A stretch of DNA of 32,998 nt from Seminavis robusta (taxonomy: Eukaryota > Bacillariophyta > Bacillariophyceae > Naviculales > Naviculaceae): positions 1 through 32,998 of the forward strand of contig CAICTM010001254.1 of the NCBI GenBank assembly GCA_903772945.1. Reading direction: 5' to 3'. The translations under genes and the position numbers were made by a program. The notes under the pieces were generated by a model. It had not been told where the DNA came from and searched no databases. It saw only the letters and a list, made by a program, of their open reading frames with translations. The first letter of the stretch is position 1, and each line of letters begins with the position of its first letter. Below are positions 19,134-28,584 of the stretch, piece after piece.

Positions 19134-20732
19134 CTATTGAACTTCTTTTTTTGGCCCCCTCCCCCTCCGAACCCAATTTCTTAGGCGGGGCAAGCTCTTG
19201 GTGATCTGCCGAAACGTCCACGCAAACAGATCACCAAGGATCCGAATTTGGTTTCCCAAAGGCCCGGTCAAAAGATGGAAATAAACTGTATTCTGTGCAT
19301 TGTAGTTTGGACGTTGTCGATCACGGTCCAGGGTCATAAACGCAGGTCGCCCGACTTGCTTATACTCCTCCTCAGCCTCGGCAATATCAGCTACGAGGAG
19401 CTGGTCAAATGCAGTGAGTTGCTTGGCGGTAATGTTTATGCAGAAGGAGCCCTGGAATGGATCTTCCAGGTCCTTCAATAGCATGGCTGCACCGCTTCCT
19501 ACACCTGCAATGATGGAGAAAAGGACTTGCAACTGCTCAGGCAACCACAATGAGTCAGAAGGAAGGAGTTTCTTGAAACACGTGTACATGCACAATAATA
19601 CAAACATCGCTCACCTGGAGCGAGTTGAGGTACTGGTTCACCTCCTGGTTCGAGTCCAGAAGGAATGAGGTGACAATGCCACAATACAAGAGGACCAAGA
19701 TGGCCCAGTGAATTCTGGGAAAATCGCTTAATGTAGTGGCCACCCTTTCGGACCGATGACCACTGAGCGAGACCAACAGATCACTGGCCTTGGCAACCGA
19801 GCTCTGCCGCGACGCTGCTGCACCATCCACGCCGTGCAACATCTCTGCCAGCTCTGGTAATAATGAGGTTCAGGGGTCAGAACAGGTCAAACGGCCCACA
19901 ATAATACCACAGGAAAACACATGGACCTACGTACCGTCAAGCTCACTCTTAGATATCCCTCCATGCATTTGTACGTGTTCCAGTCGCTCTATACCATCTA
20001 TTTGAGTCTCCGAGATGAGTGTCTGTGCATAGCTGTGCAAAAGGCCAAGCGCAATTGCTCGACGTTGGCTGTGCTGTGCCGTGCCAAAACAACCAAAGAG
20101 TGCTCGACGAAGAAGTCGCAATTCACACACTTCCTTGTTGATGATGGATCGCAGCGTTAATTGACGATTCCACAGCACATTCACAGTGGTTGCAAAAAGA
20201 GTACCCAGTCCAACTCCAGCCGCAGGGACTGAAATCCATACACAGAAGAACAGTGTGTTACATCAGAATCGAATTCTATGAAAAGCTACCCCCTGCACTG
20301 CATGACAACTGCACCGCAGGACTCACCAACTACTCCATTGATGGTTGGCCGAAGCAAATCGGTTGCGAAAGCATTCCCATCCACATTGGTTCCCTTAAAG
20401 CCTAACATGTCGAATACGTTTGCCACTTGACGGGCTACCTCGCTGTACAGTGCAAAGGCTACCACCGGTGGTATCCCAGCCACGACAAACAGATCCCTAT
20501 CGTACTGTTTCTGGGCTGCCGCCTCTGCTTCGTCCACATCCACATACGATGTCGCCCATATTGGACCATCACCGCCGTTCGGCAAGGTTTCCGACGACAG
20601 TCGTCGCACAACAAGAGGCAATCTCCTCGGGCGTCGCGATGATCCATGTGAGAAGCAACTTGCATCATGGATGAAAAGCACTACATGTAATAGTAGTAAC
20701 GGTGGCAAGCCCAAGCCGACAGATCGGAACAT
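19134..20732 (-). CDS. DUF4239/bestrophin-like membrane protein, predicted plastid-targeted (4 exons)
   Basis: Exons: 20732-20327, 20228-19935, 19853-19615 and 19532-19134, giving 445 residues. Introns are 98, 81 and 82 bp with GTGAGT, GTACGT and GTGAGC donors and CAG acceptors; phases 1, 1 and 0 all agree. The start MFRSVGLGLPPLLLLHVVLF is a signal peptide. It is followed by A24-S-C-F27 and a Ser/Arg-rich segment, the bipartite pattern for import into secondary plastids with Phe at the cleavage site. Four membrane spans follow: LFVVAGIPPVVAFALYSEV, the start of exon 2 (AAGVGLGTLFATTV), ILVLLYCGIVTSFLL and LFSIIAGVGSGAAML. The last leads into LLKDLEDPFQGSFCI, which matches the DUF4239 signature of a hydrophobic span before DL-x-DPF-x-G. 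Members are envelope or thylakoid proteins of unknown or channel-like role. An in-frame ATG at 20816 would bury the signal peptide and is less likely. Confidence 0.82.
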
Positions 20733-20856
20733 CTCTATCGTTAAGTTGTGGCAGCGGGATGTCCAGAAAAGGAGCCGTTTAAAGACGCTGATTGTCTGTG
20801 ATGCCGATGGCTCCATTGAGATATCGTACTTGGATCTTGAAGACGTCAATCAATGT

Positions 20857-20930
20857 ACCGGGCAGACCCCGGTGATCTCTGACCCCGTTTATATACCGGG
20901 CAGACCCGGTGATCTCTGACCCCGTTTATT
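20857..20930. repeat. Two tandem copies of a 36-38 bp unit
   Basis: The block ACCGGGCAGACC(C)CGGTGATCTC followed by TGACCCCGTTTATAT occurs at 20857-20894 and 20895-20930. It lies about 125 bp upstream of the DUF4239 gene start, within its probable promoter, and is followed directly by the leader of the next repeat array. Confidence 0.8.
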
Positions 20931-21880
20931 GTGGTGGTGGTGGGTTTGGTTGGTTGGTTATCCTTAGGGTTAGAGATTTACTTCAACCCCCTCTTTCTCA
21001 CGCATTCTCATAATAATCATAACGTAGCAACGGATCCTAATATTTTCCTCACATGCCCACCCTAAACTCCGTAAGCTACCACGCCACTTTCTCAGATGGA
21101 AAATCTTATGACTCACGTTGCACACTCTAAACACCCGTAAGCTACCACGCACTTTCTCATATGAAAAAATCTAATGACTGGCCTTGCACACCTCTAAACT
21201 CTGTAACTACCAGCCTCTTTCTCAGATGAAAAAATCTTACGTCTCACTTGCACACCTCTAAATCCCGTAAGTACCACGCCACTTTCTCCAACGGAAAAAT
21301 CTTACGTCTCACGTTGCATACCTCTAAACTCCTAAAGCTACCACGCCCATTTTCTCAGATGAAAAAATCTAGTCTCATGTTGCACACCTCTAAACTCCTA
21401 AGCTACCACGCCACTTTCTCAGAACGGAAAAATCTAATGACACTACATGTACCTTCAGCCAAACTTTAACAATATTATTATGCCGCCCATCTTTTAATTC
21501 AGCTCGCCCGGTATATCTATTACACCTCCGGTGTCCTTTATTGTGGTGGTCGTTTGGTTGGTTTTGCTTGGTTGATTTTTTATCCTTAGGGTTAGCGTTT
21601 TACCTCTAAACTCCATAACTACACCCTCTTTCTCAGACGGAAAATCTTAACGTCTCACGTTGCACACCTCTAAACTCCCGTAAGCTACACGCCTCTTTCT
21701 CAGACGGAAAAATCTAAATCTCAGTTGCACACCTCTAACTCCCGTAAGCTACCATGCTCTTTCTCAGACGGAAAATCTAATGACATTACCTTCAGCCAAA
21801 CTTCAACAATATTACTATGCTGGCCATCTTTTAATTCAGCTCGCCCGTATATCTATTACACCTCCGGTGTCCATTGTCTT
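20931..21880. repeat. 65-bp minisatellite in a higher-order repeat with TTAGGG-like motifs
   Basis: Monomers of about 65 bp have the core 'CTCTAAACTCCCGTAAGCTA', then CCACGCC-ACTTTCTCAGA-GGAAAAATCT-A-GTCTCACGTTGCACAC. About six lie at 21056-21448 and three at 21600-21785. Each block is followed by a shared tail (CTTCAGCCAAACTT to ACACCTCCGGTGTCC) at about 21449-21535 and 21787-21872. Each is preceded by a shared G/T-rich leader containing TTAGGGTTAG (20964-20973 and 21586-21595). Monomers vary by many one-base indels. No ORF is supported. It looks like satellite DNA, possibly of subtelomeric origin, now internal. Confidence 0.8.
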
Positions 21881-22504
21881 TTGGTTTTGTATGGAGAGAC
21901 AAGCTGAGTCACAAACGGCACGATATCCAAGCAAAAAAGATCCTGATGTATCTTAACCCTGCCCCTATGCCAAAGCAATCGTACAGGCGGAGTTCAGTCA
22001 CCCAAACGAACGCAATGCTAAAAAAAAGGGGGTTTTAAGATATCTACCCGTACTGTACGGAAGCATGCGAGGGCCAGGCTGACAACCAAAGAGCTGCTAA
22101 AGGGCAGATGGGTTTCTACTATGGCAACAGCTGCTCTGTTCGTAGAACTGCCAAGCGACACCAGAAAAATTTTGCACAACCTTGAAGTGAAGAAGAAGAA
22201 GGAGAACAACGAGGCCCTGGGTGAACATGGCTGCACAAAGCGTGGCAAGGGATTCACCAAGGAAAATGAAGCCCATGTTTTTCAAGGATGTACAACAAGC
22301 ACTTTGCATCCTTCAAAAAGGTAGCAAGCATTCCTGCAAGTCTCGGATTGATTGGAAAGTGGGAAAAGAAGATTGGTTTGAGGAAGAGCCGTGCAGAAAG
22401 CATGGCATCCAAGAGGTCTCTCGACCAAAGCAAAGCCAACGGTTCCCAGAAAAGGCATTGTTCCCTTGGGCTAAGAGTGGAGGCGGAAGTTGGGACTAGC
22501 AGCT
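21881..22504. other. Repeat-flanking region with probable retroelement tail
   Basis: The left end (22030-22078: 'ggggttttaagatatctac', 'cggaagcatgcgagggccag') resembles 5769-5815, the flank of the other RT remnant, so it is probably the 3' terminus of the minus-strand copy at 22505. Between them are about 400 bp absent from the copy at 5857. On the plus strand this insert has short Lys-rich ORFs (22121-22324, 22221-22499) that I cannot assign. Confidence 0.4.
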
Positions 22505-22700
22505 AGGTTCTGTGGGCTCAGGGGCGACAAATTGATGAACAACACACGGGCCAAAGGCCAAAGGCAGGGCTTGGCTTTGCGGGATCCACAGAGGCATTAA
22601 TGGGCGGCTTCAACAAGGGCAATCGAGATTCGGGTTTCCCTCTTGATGGAGAGGCATGGACTTGAAGTGCAATTCTTCGTGTTTGCTGGTGGCACCGGTA
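22505..22700 (-). mobile_element. Degenerate retroelement RT C-terminus fragment
   Basis: One minus-strand frame reads ETRISIALVEAAH, a stop codon (TAA), then CLCGSRKAKP. This matches R-I-S-I-A-L-V-K-A-T-H-L-CLRGSRKAKP in the remnant at 5857-6207, including the subfamily-specific KAKP. The stop inside the motif shows it is inactive. DNA identity to the other copy continues at 'ggttctgtgggctcaggggc' (22505). Confidence 0.6.
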
Positions 22701-22884
22701 TTGCCACCACAAATGTCCCCTGGGTTTGCCCACTAGCAAGAGCTAAATTACTCTCTAGTTTCTAGTTTATTAACAAACTAACTTCGCCTACTAGCGAGAC
22801 ACCTTCTGTTTTGCTTTCTGCTGCCTTTTAATAAAAGGATCACTTCGTCACTACATGTACTGTTGTATCCATTTTTGTTGGTTC

Positions 22885-23283
22885 TTAAAGTTTGGGTACT
22901 TGCTGGATCTGAATGAGATTCCCCACAGTATCATGCAAAATGGCAACTTTGATACCACCAACATCTTTTGGCTCGGACTTGAATAGCACACCTTTCTCTA
23001 CCAATTTTTTGTGTTCTGTTTCAATATCGTCCACATCAAACGCAGTCGCAGGGATACCATTATCCAACAGCGCTTTCTGGTAAACCTTGGCTTCGGGCAC
23101 TCCCACATTTGGCTCCAAGCCCAACTCCATATAGTCACTGTCAGAAGAGACTACTGAGATCCACTTGTGTTCTCCCATGTCAATTTCAAGTTTCTTGATA
23201 AACCCAAGCTTATTGGTGTAGAAATCAAGTGCCTTGTCTTGATCATCCACCATTATCGAGACCAGTTTGATCTTGAGAGGCAT
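22885..23283 (-). CDS. VOC-superfamily (glyoxalase/bleomycin-resistance fold) protein
   Basis: A single-exon ORF of 132 residues starts at ATG 23283; family members of this size are normal. Two paired beta-alpha-beta-beta-beta modules are visible: residues 4-65 (IKLVSIMVDDQDKALDFYTN, then LGFIKKLE and MELGLEP) and residues 80-130 (GIPATAFDVDDIETEHKKLV, then GVLFKSEP and NLIQIQQ). The superfamily includes metal-dependent lyases, dioxygenases and binding proteins, and the substrate cannot be told from sequence. The pattern is very like small single-domain bacterial VOC proteins, so acquisition from bacteria is possible (inference). It has no introns or targeting peptide and is probably cytosolic. 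It is surrounded by repeats and retroelement fragments. Confidence 0.9.
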   Translation of the reverse strand: MPLKIKLVSIMVDDQDKALDFYTNKLGFIKKLEIDMGEHKWISVVSSDSDYMELGLEPNVGVPEAKVYQKALLDNGIPATAFDVDDIETEHKKLVEKGVLFKSEPKDVGGIKVAILHDTVGNLIQIQQVPKL

Positions 23284-23619
23284 GTTGGTTGGAATTTGCT
23301 TACTTTTAAAACGCTGATTATGGTGGAATGCAATTTAATCGAGTATCCTTGAACAAGAATTGCTCGGTGCTTTTTGTGGACAGTGAGTGTTGCAGTGTCG
23401 CATGGGTGGTCTGGGGTCGGCGGCATCTTCATAAATCGATCTTGGAAAAGAACCCTCCCGTTGAAACTTGCTTCCTCTGCATACCACTAAACGGTACCAT
23501 TGAGTTTTCAATGGGAAGGTGCGGTAAATATAGAGTTGAAGTCAAGTGGAAAAGAGCGTATTCCCGCATCTACCCGAATCCCAAAGCTGTCTAACATGTC
23601 CACACCAAAACTTACCTAG
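23284..23619. other. Intergenic, no supported gene
   Basis: A plus-strand ORF at 23328-23594 has 88 codons without recognisable motifs and probably arises by chance. It is the upstream side of the VOC gene. I see no repeat here apart from CTAGCTAGCC at about 23618. Confidence 0.4.
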
Positions 23620-23985
23620 CTAGCCAGCCCCCACACTGTGGTCGGCTCTTTCATCTCTGCCAGGTTGAGCATCGCGCTCTCCAGGGCCACAACCATGTGT
23701 CTAAGAGGTTCCCGTATCCCAGTTATCAAGCTTTCCAAGCGTTGGGATGACTGTGGTGCCCTTGATCTCTTCCGCTAGTTTTCCTCCCTTGCTCCTCCTC
23801 GCCCCCACCTTGCATCCCCTCTCTCTTTGGTTTTGCTGCTGCTCTGCTCACTTGATCGATTGCTCGGCTCGGGTTTGTGCATCGTGCTCTCTCCCTGCCC
23901 CCCTCCTCCCCATAGTTCTCCTCCCCATGGTTCCCTCTACGCCATACTAACCACTCCTCTTAGCTAGATGCTTTACAAAAAGTAG
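23620..23985 (+). mobile_element. 5'-truncated retroelement copy: RT C-terminus plus 3' UTR
   Basis: The frame VGSFISARLSIALSRATTM, then CLRGSRIPVIKLSKRWDD and CGALDLFR, ends at TAG 23777-23779. A pyrimidine-rich 3' UTR follows and fades at about 23985 ('taaccactcctc...tacaaaaagtaggg'). It is nearly the same protein as the end of the fragment at 30354-30872, and the pyrimidine-rich 3' UTR also resembles it. The match starts abruptly at about 23625 ('cacactgtggtcggctctttc'), so it is a dead-on-arrival copy with only about 45 codons. Confidence 0.75.
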
Positions 23986-24261
23986 GGTTGGAGCCATGGA
24001 GGGCCATGCAAAGAAGACGAAATTCAAAAGGGGAAAATGTACATCTCGCCACGGAAGGGCTCCACATACTCCAGAAGATGCCACATGTAGACCCATGGTT
24101 GCCGCTATCAATCAAAGAAGAAATAGAGAACCATCCTAGGTTTGCACATCAGGACGGGCCGACGACATGAAGTTTCAATTGTAAATAATGATAGTGCTAA
24201 AATCATGATAGTGCTAAAGTCTACGTGTGCCGGTCCCTTTGAAGGAACTACTTCATGTACC

Positions 24262-24370
24262 AGACATTCATCGTCCATGTCCACTGATGCTCAAATCCAA
24301 GGCACCAGACTTGTAATTGACATGGATGTACAAGTGCGTAAATGCCCCATCCAAGATGCCACCAAACCTA
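24262..24370 (-). repeat. Diverged tandem copy of the 3' end of the neighbouring gene
   Basis: The minus-strand sequence reads ILDGAFTHLYIHVNYKSGAL, then DLSISGH. It matches the gene end at 24408-24520 (ILDVAFTYYIHVEYKSGAS..., LSISGH). It lies directly downstream of that gene's stop codon, offset by about 145 bp. It has small indels, so it is an unused duplicate or part of the 3' UTR. Confidence 0.75.
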
Positions 24371-24401
24371 GTCCAAAGTCTCGTATTGCTTTCTACCGTA
24401 G

Positions 24402-26343
24402 CTAGAGACATTCATGTCCACTGATGCTCAGCACCCAAGGCTCGCACGAGGCACCCGACTTGTATTCCACATGGATGTAGTACGTAAATGCGACATCCAA
24501 AATATCACCAAAGACCTCCTTGGCCGAGATGACAACCTCTCGGGCGCCTCCATCTTCACCACCTCGCATGGCCGAGTCATGAGGAATGGGTGAATTGTAC
24601 TCGTAAACGTGCACGTCATAGTCCACTCCACGAGGAACTTCCAGCCTCACTTTGTGTTCCACATCGGCGGCGCAAAAGGAATCGTCATAGGCACTGGCTA
24701 CAAACCAGGCACTGCTAGTGCCTACGATGTAAAGTCAGTCAAGAAGGATTATAATTTGAGAGAAAAAGTGCAAGGAAGGATCGACACAGCATGTATGTTT
24801 GCTTACCTGTAAACTTGGAAAACTGAATCCATTCCGTGGCCTTGCAAATGGAGATCATGGAGGCTCTGCAAAAGGTACTTCCGCCATAGTTTCCAGCCAC
24901 AATAGCATTGGCACGTTGGTTGACTGCTACTCCATGTGGGACACCGGAACAGCCAGGTTCCGTGGGTGCATTGGTTGGTAGAGGCGTCGTGGGTGCTCTG
25001 GTGATGGGAGCGAATGTCGGTGGCACGACCGGAGCGGGTGTAGCGGGTCTTTCCTGAGCCGATGCCACGACGACATTGGTGATGTTGAGGATATCTGTAG
25101 TAGCATTTGCAGTAGCCTCCATGGTTGGCGCCTCGGATGGAGCCGAGGACGGGACGGGAACAATGGTGGCATCTTGCATGCCCACCACTTCATTGGCCGG
25201 GGCTTGGTTCTTGTCATTATTGTTGGCAGCATTGATGCCGAGCATTCCAATGCCAATTCCAATTCCCATGAGGAGCAAGGCCACAAACACCATGGCGAGC
25301 CAGAACCACTTGGAATGCCACATCTTTTTGGGTGGTAGAACTTCCTTGGTGGGGTAGATATAAGAGTCCATCTGGCGTCCTTGATCGGGTACCAAACGAT
25401 ACGTGGCCAACGGTGGCATATCGGCAGAATCTTTTTGGAAGGATGCCTTGGGGTCCATCATGATGCTCTTGGAGCTGCTTCTCGTCAAACCAGTCTCGGG
25501 ATCACGTTCATTTTGATGACTGCGGGTGGAAAGGTTGCGATTGCTGTTGCTACTGCTAGTGTTGGAAGAACGTACAGGGGAAGCAACTGGACTTCGGGTG
25601 GTGGAACCCGACAGGATCGAGTCATGGTCGGTAGAAGCCGTGGAACCACTTCTGTGGCTGCGATCATCATCCGACGCCATGACGGTGATTTCGTGTGGCT
25701 TGGAACGCGCCGAGTGGTTGCTCATCAGCAGACTCTCTTCGTCTTGAAATGGTTGCTCCTTACTATTGCCTTGTTTCGATCCAGCAGCACTGACCATACT
25801 GACGGAACCACGGGAAATGACACTGGTCAAACTGTTGTTGCGGCTGTCGTTCGTGGTGGGGGGTGGGACTACCAAAGCCGACGAGGAGCGAATCTTGTTG
25901 TTCATGTTACTGTTGGTGTCACTGCCATTGGTGCTGCTGTGGTCCATCATCATGAGACCGGATGCCGGAGTCATAATGCTGCCATGAGTATGGCTGCTAT
26001 TGTACGCCTTGACGAGACGTTGAATATCTTCTCGAATGCGATCCAACTCTGGTTCCTGGTTCATGCCAAAGACAAAATTTTCATCGGGTCCTCGCGCCAT
26101 GATGATCTTCAAGAGATACTCTTCCTTGCCAGTGGCGGTGGATTTCATGGCACCCGTGTGCAACTTGCCGACGGAATTCCACGGAATGACAATGGTCTGA
26201 TCACTGGCCGCGGCAAAAAAGGCCATGCTGTCGGATTGCAGCGAAATACGTCCGGGTTCGCCATGGTAGGTTACATCGAGGTAGGTCACATTCATGGTAT
26301 CTTTCTGGTTGTTGTTATTGTTGTTGATGTTGATGCCTTGCAT
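24402..26343 (-). CDS. PH-like domain, single-pass membrane protein with Cys-containing ectodomain (2 exons)
   Basis: ATG at 26343 (an upstream in-frame TTG was not used). Exon 1 is 26343-24807, the intron 24806-24722 (85 bp, GTAAGC...CGTAG, phase 1) and exon 2 24721-24402, giving 618 residues. Residues about 15-105 look like a small PH/GRAM-type beta barrel with a closing helix (YHGEPGRISLQSDSMAFFAA, IVIPWNSVGKL, ELDRIREDIQRLVKAY). Residues 105-335 are Ser/Asn-rich and disordered. The membrane span is at about 346-368 (FWLAMVFVALLLMGIGIGIG). Next comes a Thr/Pro stalk (APTTPLPTNAPTEPG), then an ectodomain of about 150 residues with six cysteines and alternating hydrophobic residues that suggest beta structure; exon 2 supplies its last two thirds. 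A surface or endomembrane receptor or adhesin is inferred; no ligand can be named. Confidence 0.75.
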
Positions 26344-26988
26344 TTTGGAAGATAATAACAATGAGAACGGTATTGAAGAGGTCGAGTGAGCTGAAGGCTT
26401 GAGCTGCTTGTGTTCTTCTTTTTATGATCACTTCTTTCGATCACTTCACTCTCTGTGATGGAGTGATGGATACAGTGGTATTGGTTTGTTGGCCACGATG
26501 AAGAAGTAAGTATGGCAGATGTGGTTACGAGTTGACTGACTGACTCGGATGCAGCTCTGAACGAAGCACGAGCGATTGGTAGTGGTTGGATACGGTTTTG
26601 CCTTCGAGTTGTTCAAGAGGTCTCCAACTTGTGGGAAAGATAAAGATAGATGAGGTAACGGTCCCAAGCGCATGGGACGACCAAAAGCGTCACACCCATG
26701 TTAGAGCTAATGGGAGCAATCCTGGATGTCTGAAACATCCGAATGAAGACTCAAAGAAATGAGAAAGCATCAGACGTGGATACTATTAAAACTGATAGAA
26801 TCTTCCAAGTGCTTCTAAGTAGGTCGATTAAGTCAAGTTGATACAGCTCAAATGGCTTCTATAAGATTCAATGACCATGACACCCACAGCTTCAAGGGAA
26901 AGACGGCGTCAACAACAACGGCCACAAAGGTAGACAACAGGAAGAGGATCCCCAAGTGGAGTAATGGTGATGGCAGTAGCCTGAAGCC
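26344..26988. promoter_or_regulatory. Divergent intergenic region with presumed promoters
   Basis: This holds the start regions of the minus-strand membrane-protein gene and the plus-strand SET gene, 645 bp apart. An ORF from ATG 26852 (86 codons, different frame, overlapping the SET start) could be an upstream ORF. No defined promoter element is visible; 'gatcactt' repeats at about 26426-26446 (gatcacttctttcgatcactt). Confidence 0.4.
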
Positions 26989-28584
26989 ATGGAATCTTCT
27001 CCTATTAAAGAACTTGAAGGTGGCTCCTCTTTGGTCCAAGAGATGGATACGTGTAGCCCAAGTAGTCCTTCGTCAGCAAACCTGGCCATGTCCAGAATCT
27101 CCTCGTGGGTAGTGAAGGAGGATGATGCCCTCGCTGATAATAATACTGAGATGGCAGTGGAATTGGTGGATCTATCTACAGCTGGCAAAGGATTCGGCTT
27201 GGTCGCTTCCCGCGCCATTGGAAAGGATCAAGTGGTCTTTACCGAGAAAGCTCCCGTGCCAACCACAGTGCCCATGCCTAGTAGAGACTACACGAGTTCT
27301 TCAGGCTTTTTCACAAATGCCAGATACTGTCAAAACTGCTACGCATCCATGGAACCAGCATCTGCTTGTTTTGATTCCGTCCAGAGCCTGCCGTTGAATC
27401 ATTTGTGGCCTGTGCCAGAATACAATGCTACCTTTCAAAATATCTTGGAAAATGCCTCAGCACAAGTACCCTGTCTGGAGGAAGAACAGGATACGAATAA
27501 CATGGATGCAGATACAACAGCAACAGCAACAATAAACTCCAAATCCATTTTAAAGGACCAACATGGCAGGTTGATCTGTACACAGTGCAAATCTCTCTTT
27601 TGCTGTTCCGACTGCCACCGGAGCTTTTCATCACACATTTTACCAGACTGTTGTCTCTACCAAAAGCTACCCGAAACTATCTTGGACGTGGTAGTCCAAC
27701 ACAATACCCAGAGGAGGAATCAAATCAGCAAGAACATCCCCGATGACTCGTGTCTGGCCGATCATTGGGAGACACTCGTGGCCACACGAATATTCTGTGC
27801 TCATCTCACTCATCTTAGAAGACAGCAACCTACTAATCCAAAAGAACAAGACGGAGAGGAGGAAGCCCGACTTCTCAGCCACGCCATGCAAGACATGTGT
27901 GGAACAGCATCTACCGACCTGCAAAAGCTAAATGTCGGCTTGTCCAAAGAGATTCACACGGGACTATTTGGAGCCACCACAACCATCAACACGGTCGAAC
28001 CGTTCTATCATGCCCTGTGTCAAGCACTGGCATTGACAGTACAGGAACAACAAGTCTTGTCGTTGTCACTGTTCGAGCGACTCGTCATTGTCTGCAGTCG
28101 CAACACGCTCCACGTCAAGACGGCGTCTCCTTTTACCCTCTACGAAGAACGCATCAAGCAGCAAGCGTCATCACCGGAAGAGCTAAAGGCGACACGTAAG
28201 AACATTGCCATTGCCATTGGCAAGTCGGCCGCCGTGGTGGGACCCATTGTCACCGATCCCAACGAGTTTGGAACGCTGCAATGCTGTGCCGTCCTACCAC
28301 TCTTTTCTAGACTCAACCATGCCTGTGACCCCAATCTGCAAGTAGCGGACCGAGTCGTGGTGATGGAAAACGAAAATCGTGTGTTGCGGCTGGCCGTGGA
28401 TCTCGTTGCCACCAAGGATATCCAGCCGGGAGAGGAACTCTCCATTTGCTATCTCAGTTCCCAAGCGGCTGCCTTGGAGGAACCGTTTCGGAATCGACGA
28501 TTGCAATCGAGGTACCTATTCACGTGCCGTTGCCACAAGTGTGCGCAGGAACAGCAAGAACAATACGACCAAGCCAAGAAGTAA
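26989..28584 (+). CDS. SET-domain protein lysine methyltransferase, SMYD-like with split MYND finger
   Basis: A single exon of 531 residues from ATG 26989. The SET fold is split as in SMYD proteins. The N-SET strand is STAGKGFGLVASRAIGKDQV (about residues 64-83). The core has R-L-N443-H-A-C-D-P-N (the NH-x-C-x-PN cofactor motif) and PGEEL at about 480-484, followed by the catalytic-type Tyr in CYL. The post-SET end is Y-L-F-T-CRCHKC. The inserted zinc finger has its first half at about residue 114 (CQNC) and its second at residues 197-222 (CTQC, FCCSDCHRSF, H-x4-C), about 80 residues apart instead of adjacent. Such enzymes transfer methyl groups from S-adenosylmethionine to lysines of histones or other proteins. 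The 3' end is basic and Gln-rich. Substrate unknown. Confidence 0.9.
   Translation: MESSPIKELEGGSSLVQEMDTCSPSSPSSANLAMSRISSWVVKEDDALADNNTEMAVELVDLSTAGKGFGLVASRAIGKDQVVFTEKAPVPTTVPMPSRDYTSSSGFFTNARYCQNCYASMEPASACFDSVQSLPLNHLWPVPEYNATFQNILENASAQVPCLEEEQDTNNMDADTTATATINSKSILKDQHGRLICTQCKSLFCCSDCHRSFSSHILPDCCLYQKLPETILDVVVQHNTQRRNQISKNIPDDSCLADHWETLVATRIFCAHLTHLRRQQPTNPKEQDGEEEARLLSHAMQDMCGTASTDLQKLNVGLSKEIHTGLFGATTTINTVEPFYHALCQALALTVQEQQVLSLSLFERLVIVCSRNTLHVKTASPFTLYEERIKQQASSPEELKATRKNIAIAIGKSAAVVGPIVTDPNEFGTLQCCAVLPLFSRLNHACDPNLQVADRVVVMENENRVLRLAVDLVATKDIQPGEELSICYLSSQAAALEEPFRNRRLQSRYLFTCRCHKCAQEQQEQYDQAKK

Noticed and set aside
19638..19652. tRNA T-loop-like sequence 'ggttcgagtcc'
   Set aside because: It lies on the reverse strand inside exon 3 of the DUF4239-like gene, and no acceptor or anticodon arms surround it.
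20964..20973. Telomere (TTAGGG)n
   Set aside because: Only one and a half units occur at each of two places, inside a larger repeated leader; it is not a telomere or a clear fusion point.
21056..21785. CRISPR-like regular repeats
   Set aside because: Monomers are directly adjacent without unique spacers and diverge along their whole length; this is a minisatellite in eukaryotic DNA.
25381..26355. Plus-strand ORF of 324 codons
   Set aside because: It is antisense to exon 1 of the PH-like membrane protein, which has splice-site agreement, a membrane span and proper composition.
26852..27112. Plus-strand ORF of 86 codons before the SET gene
   Set aside because: It overlaps the SET start in another frame and has no recognisable content; at most an upstream ORF.
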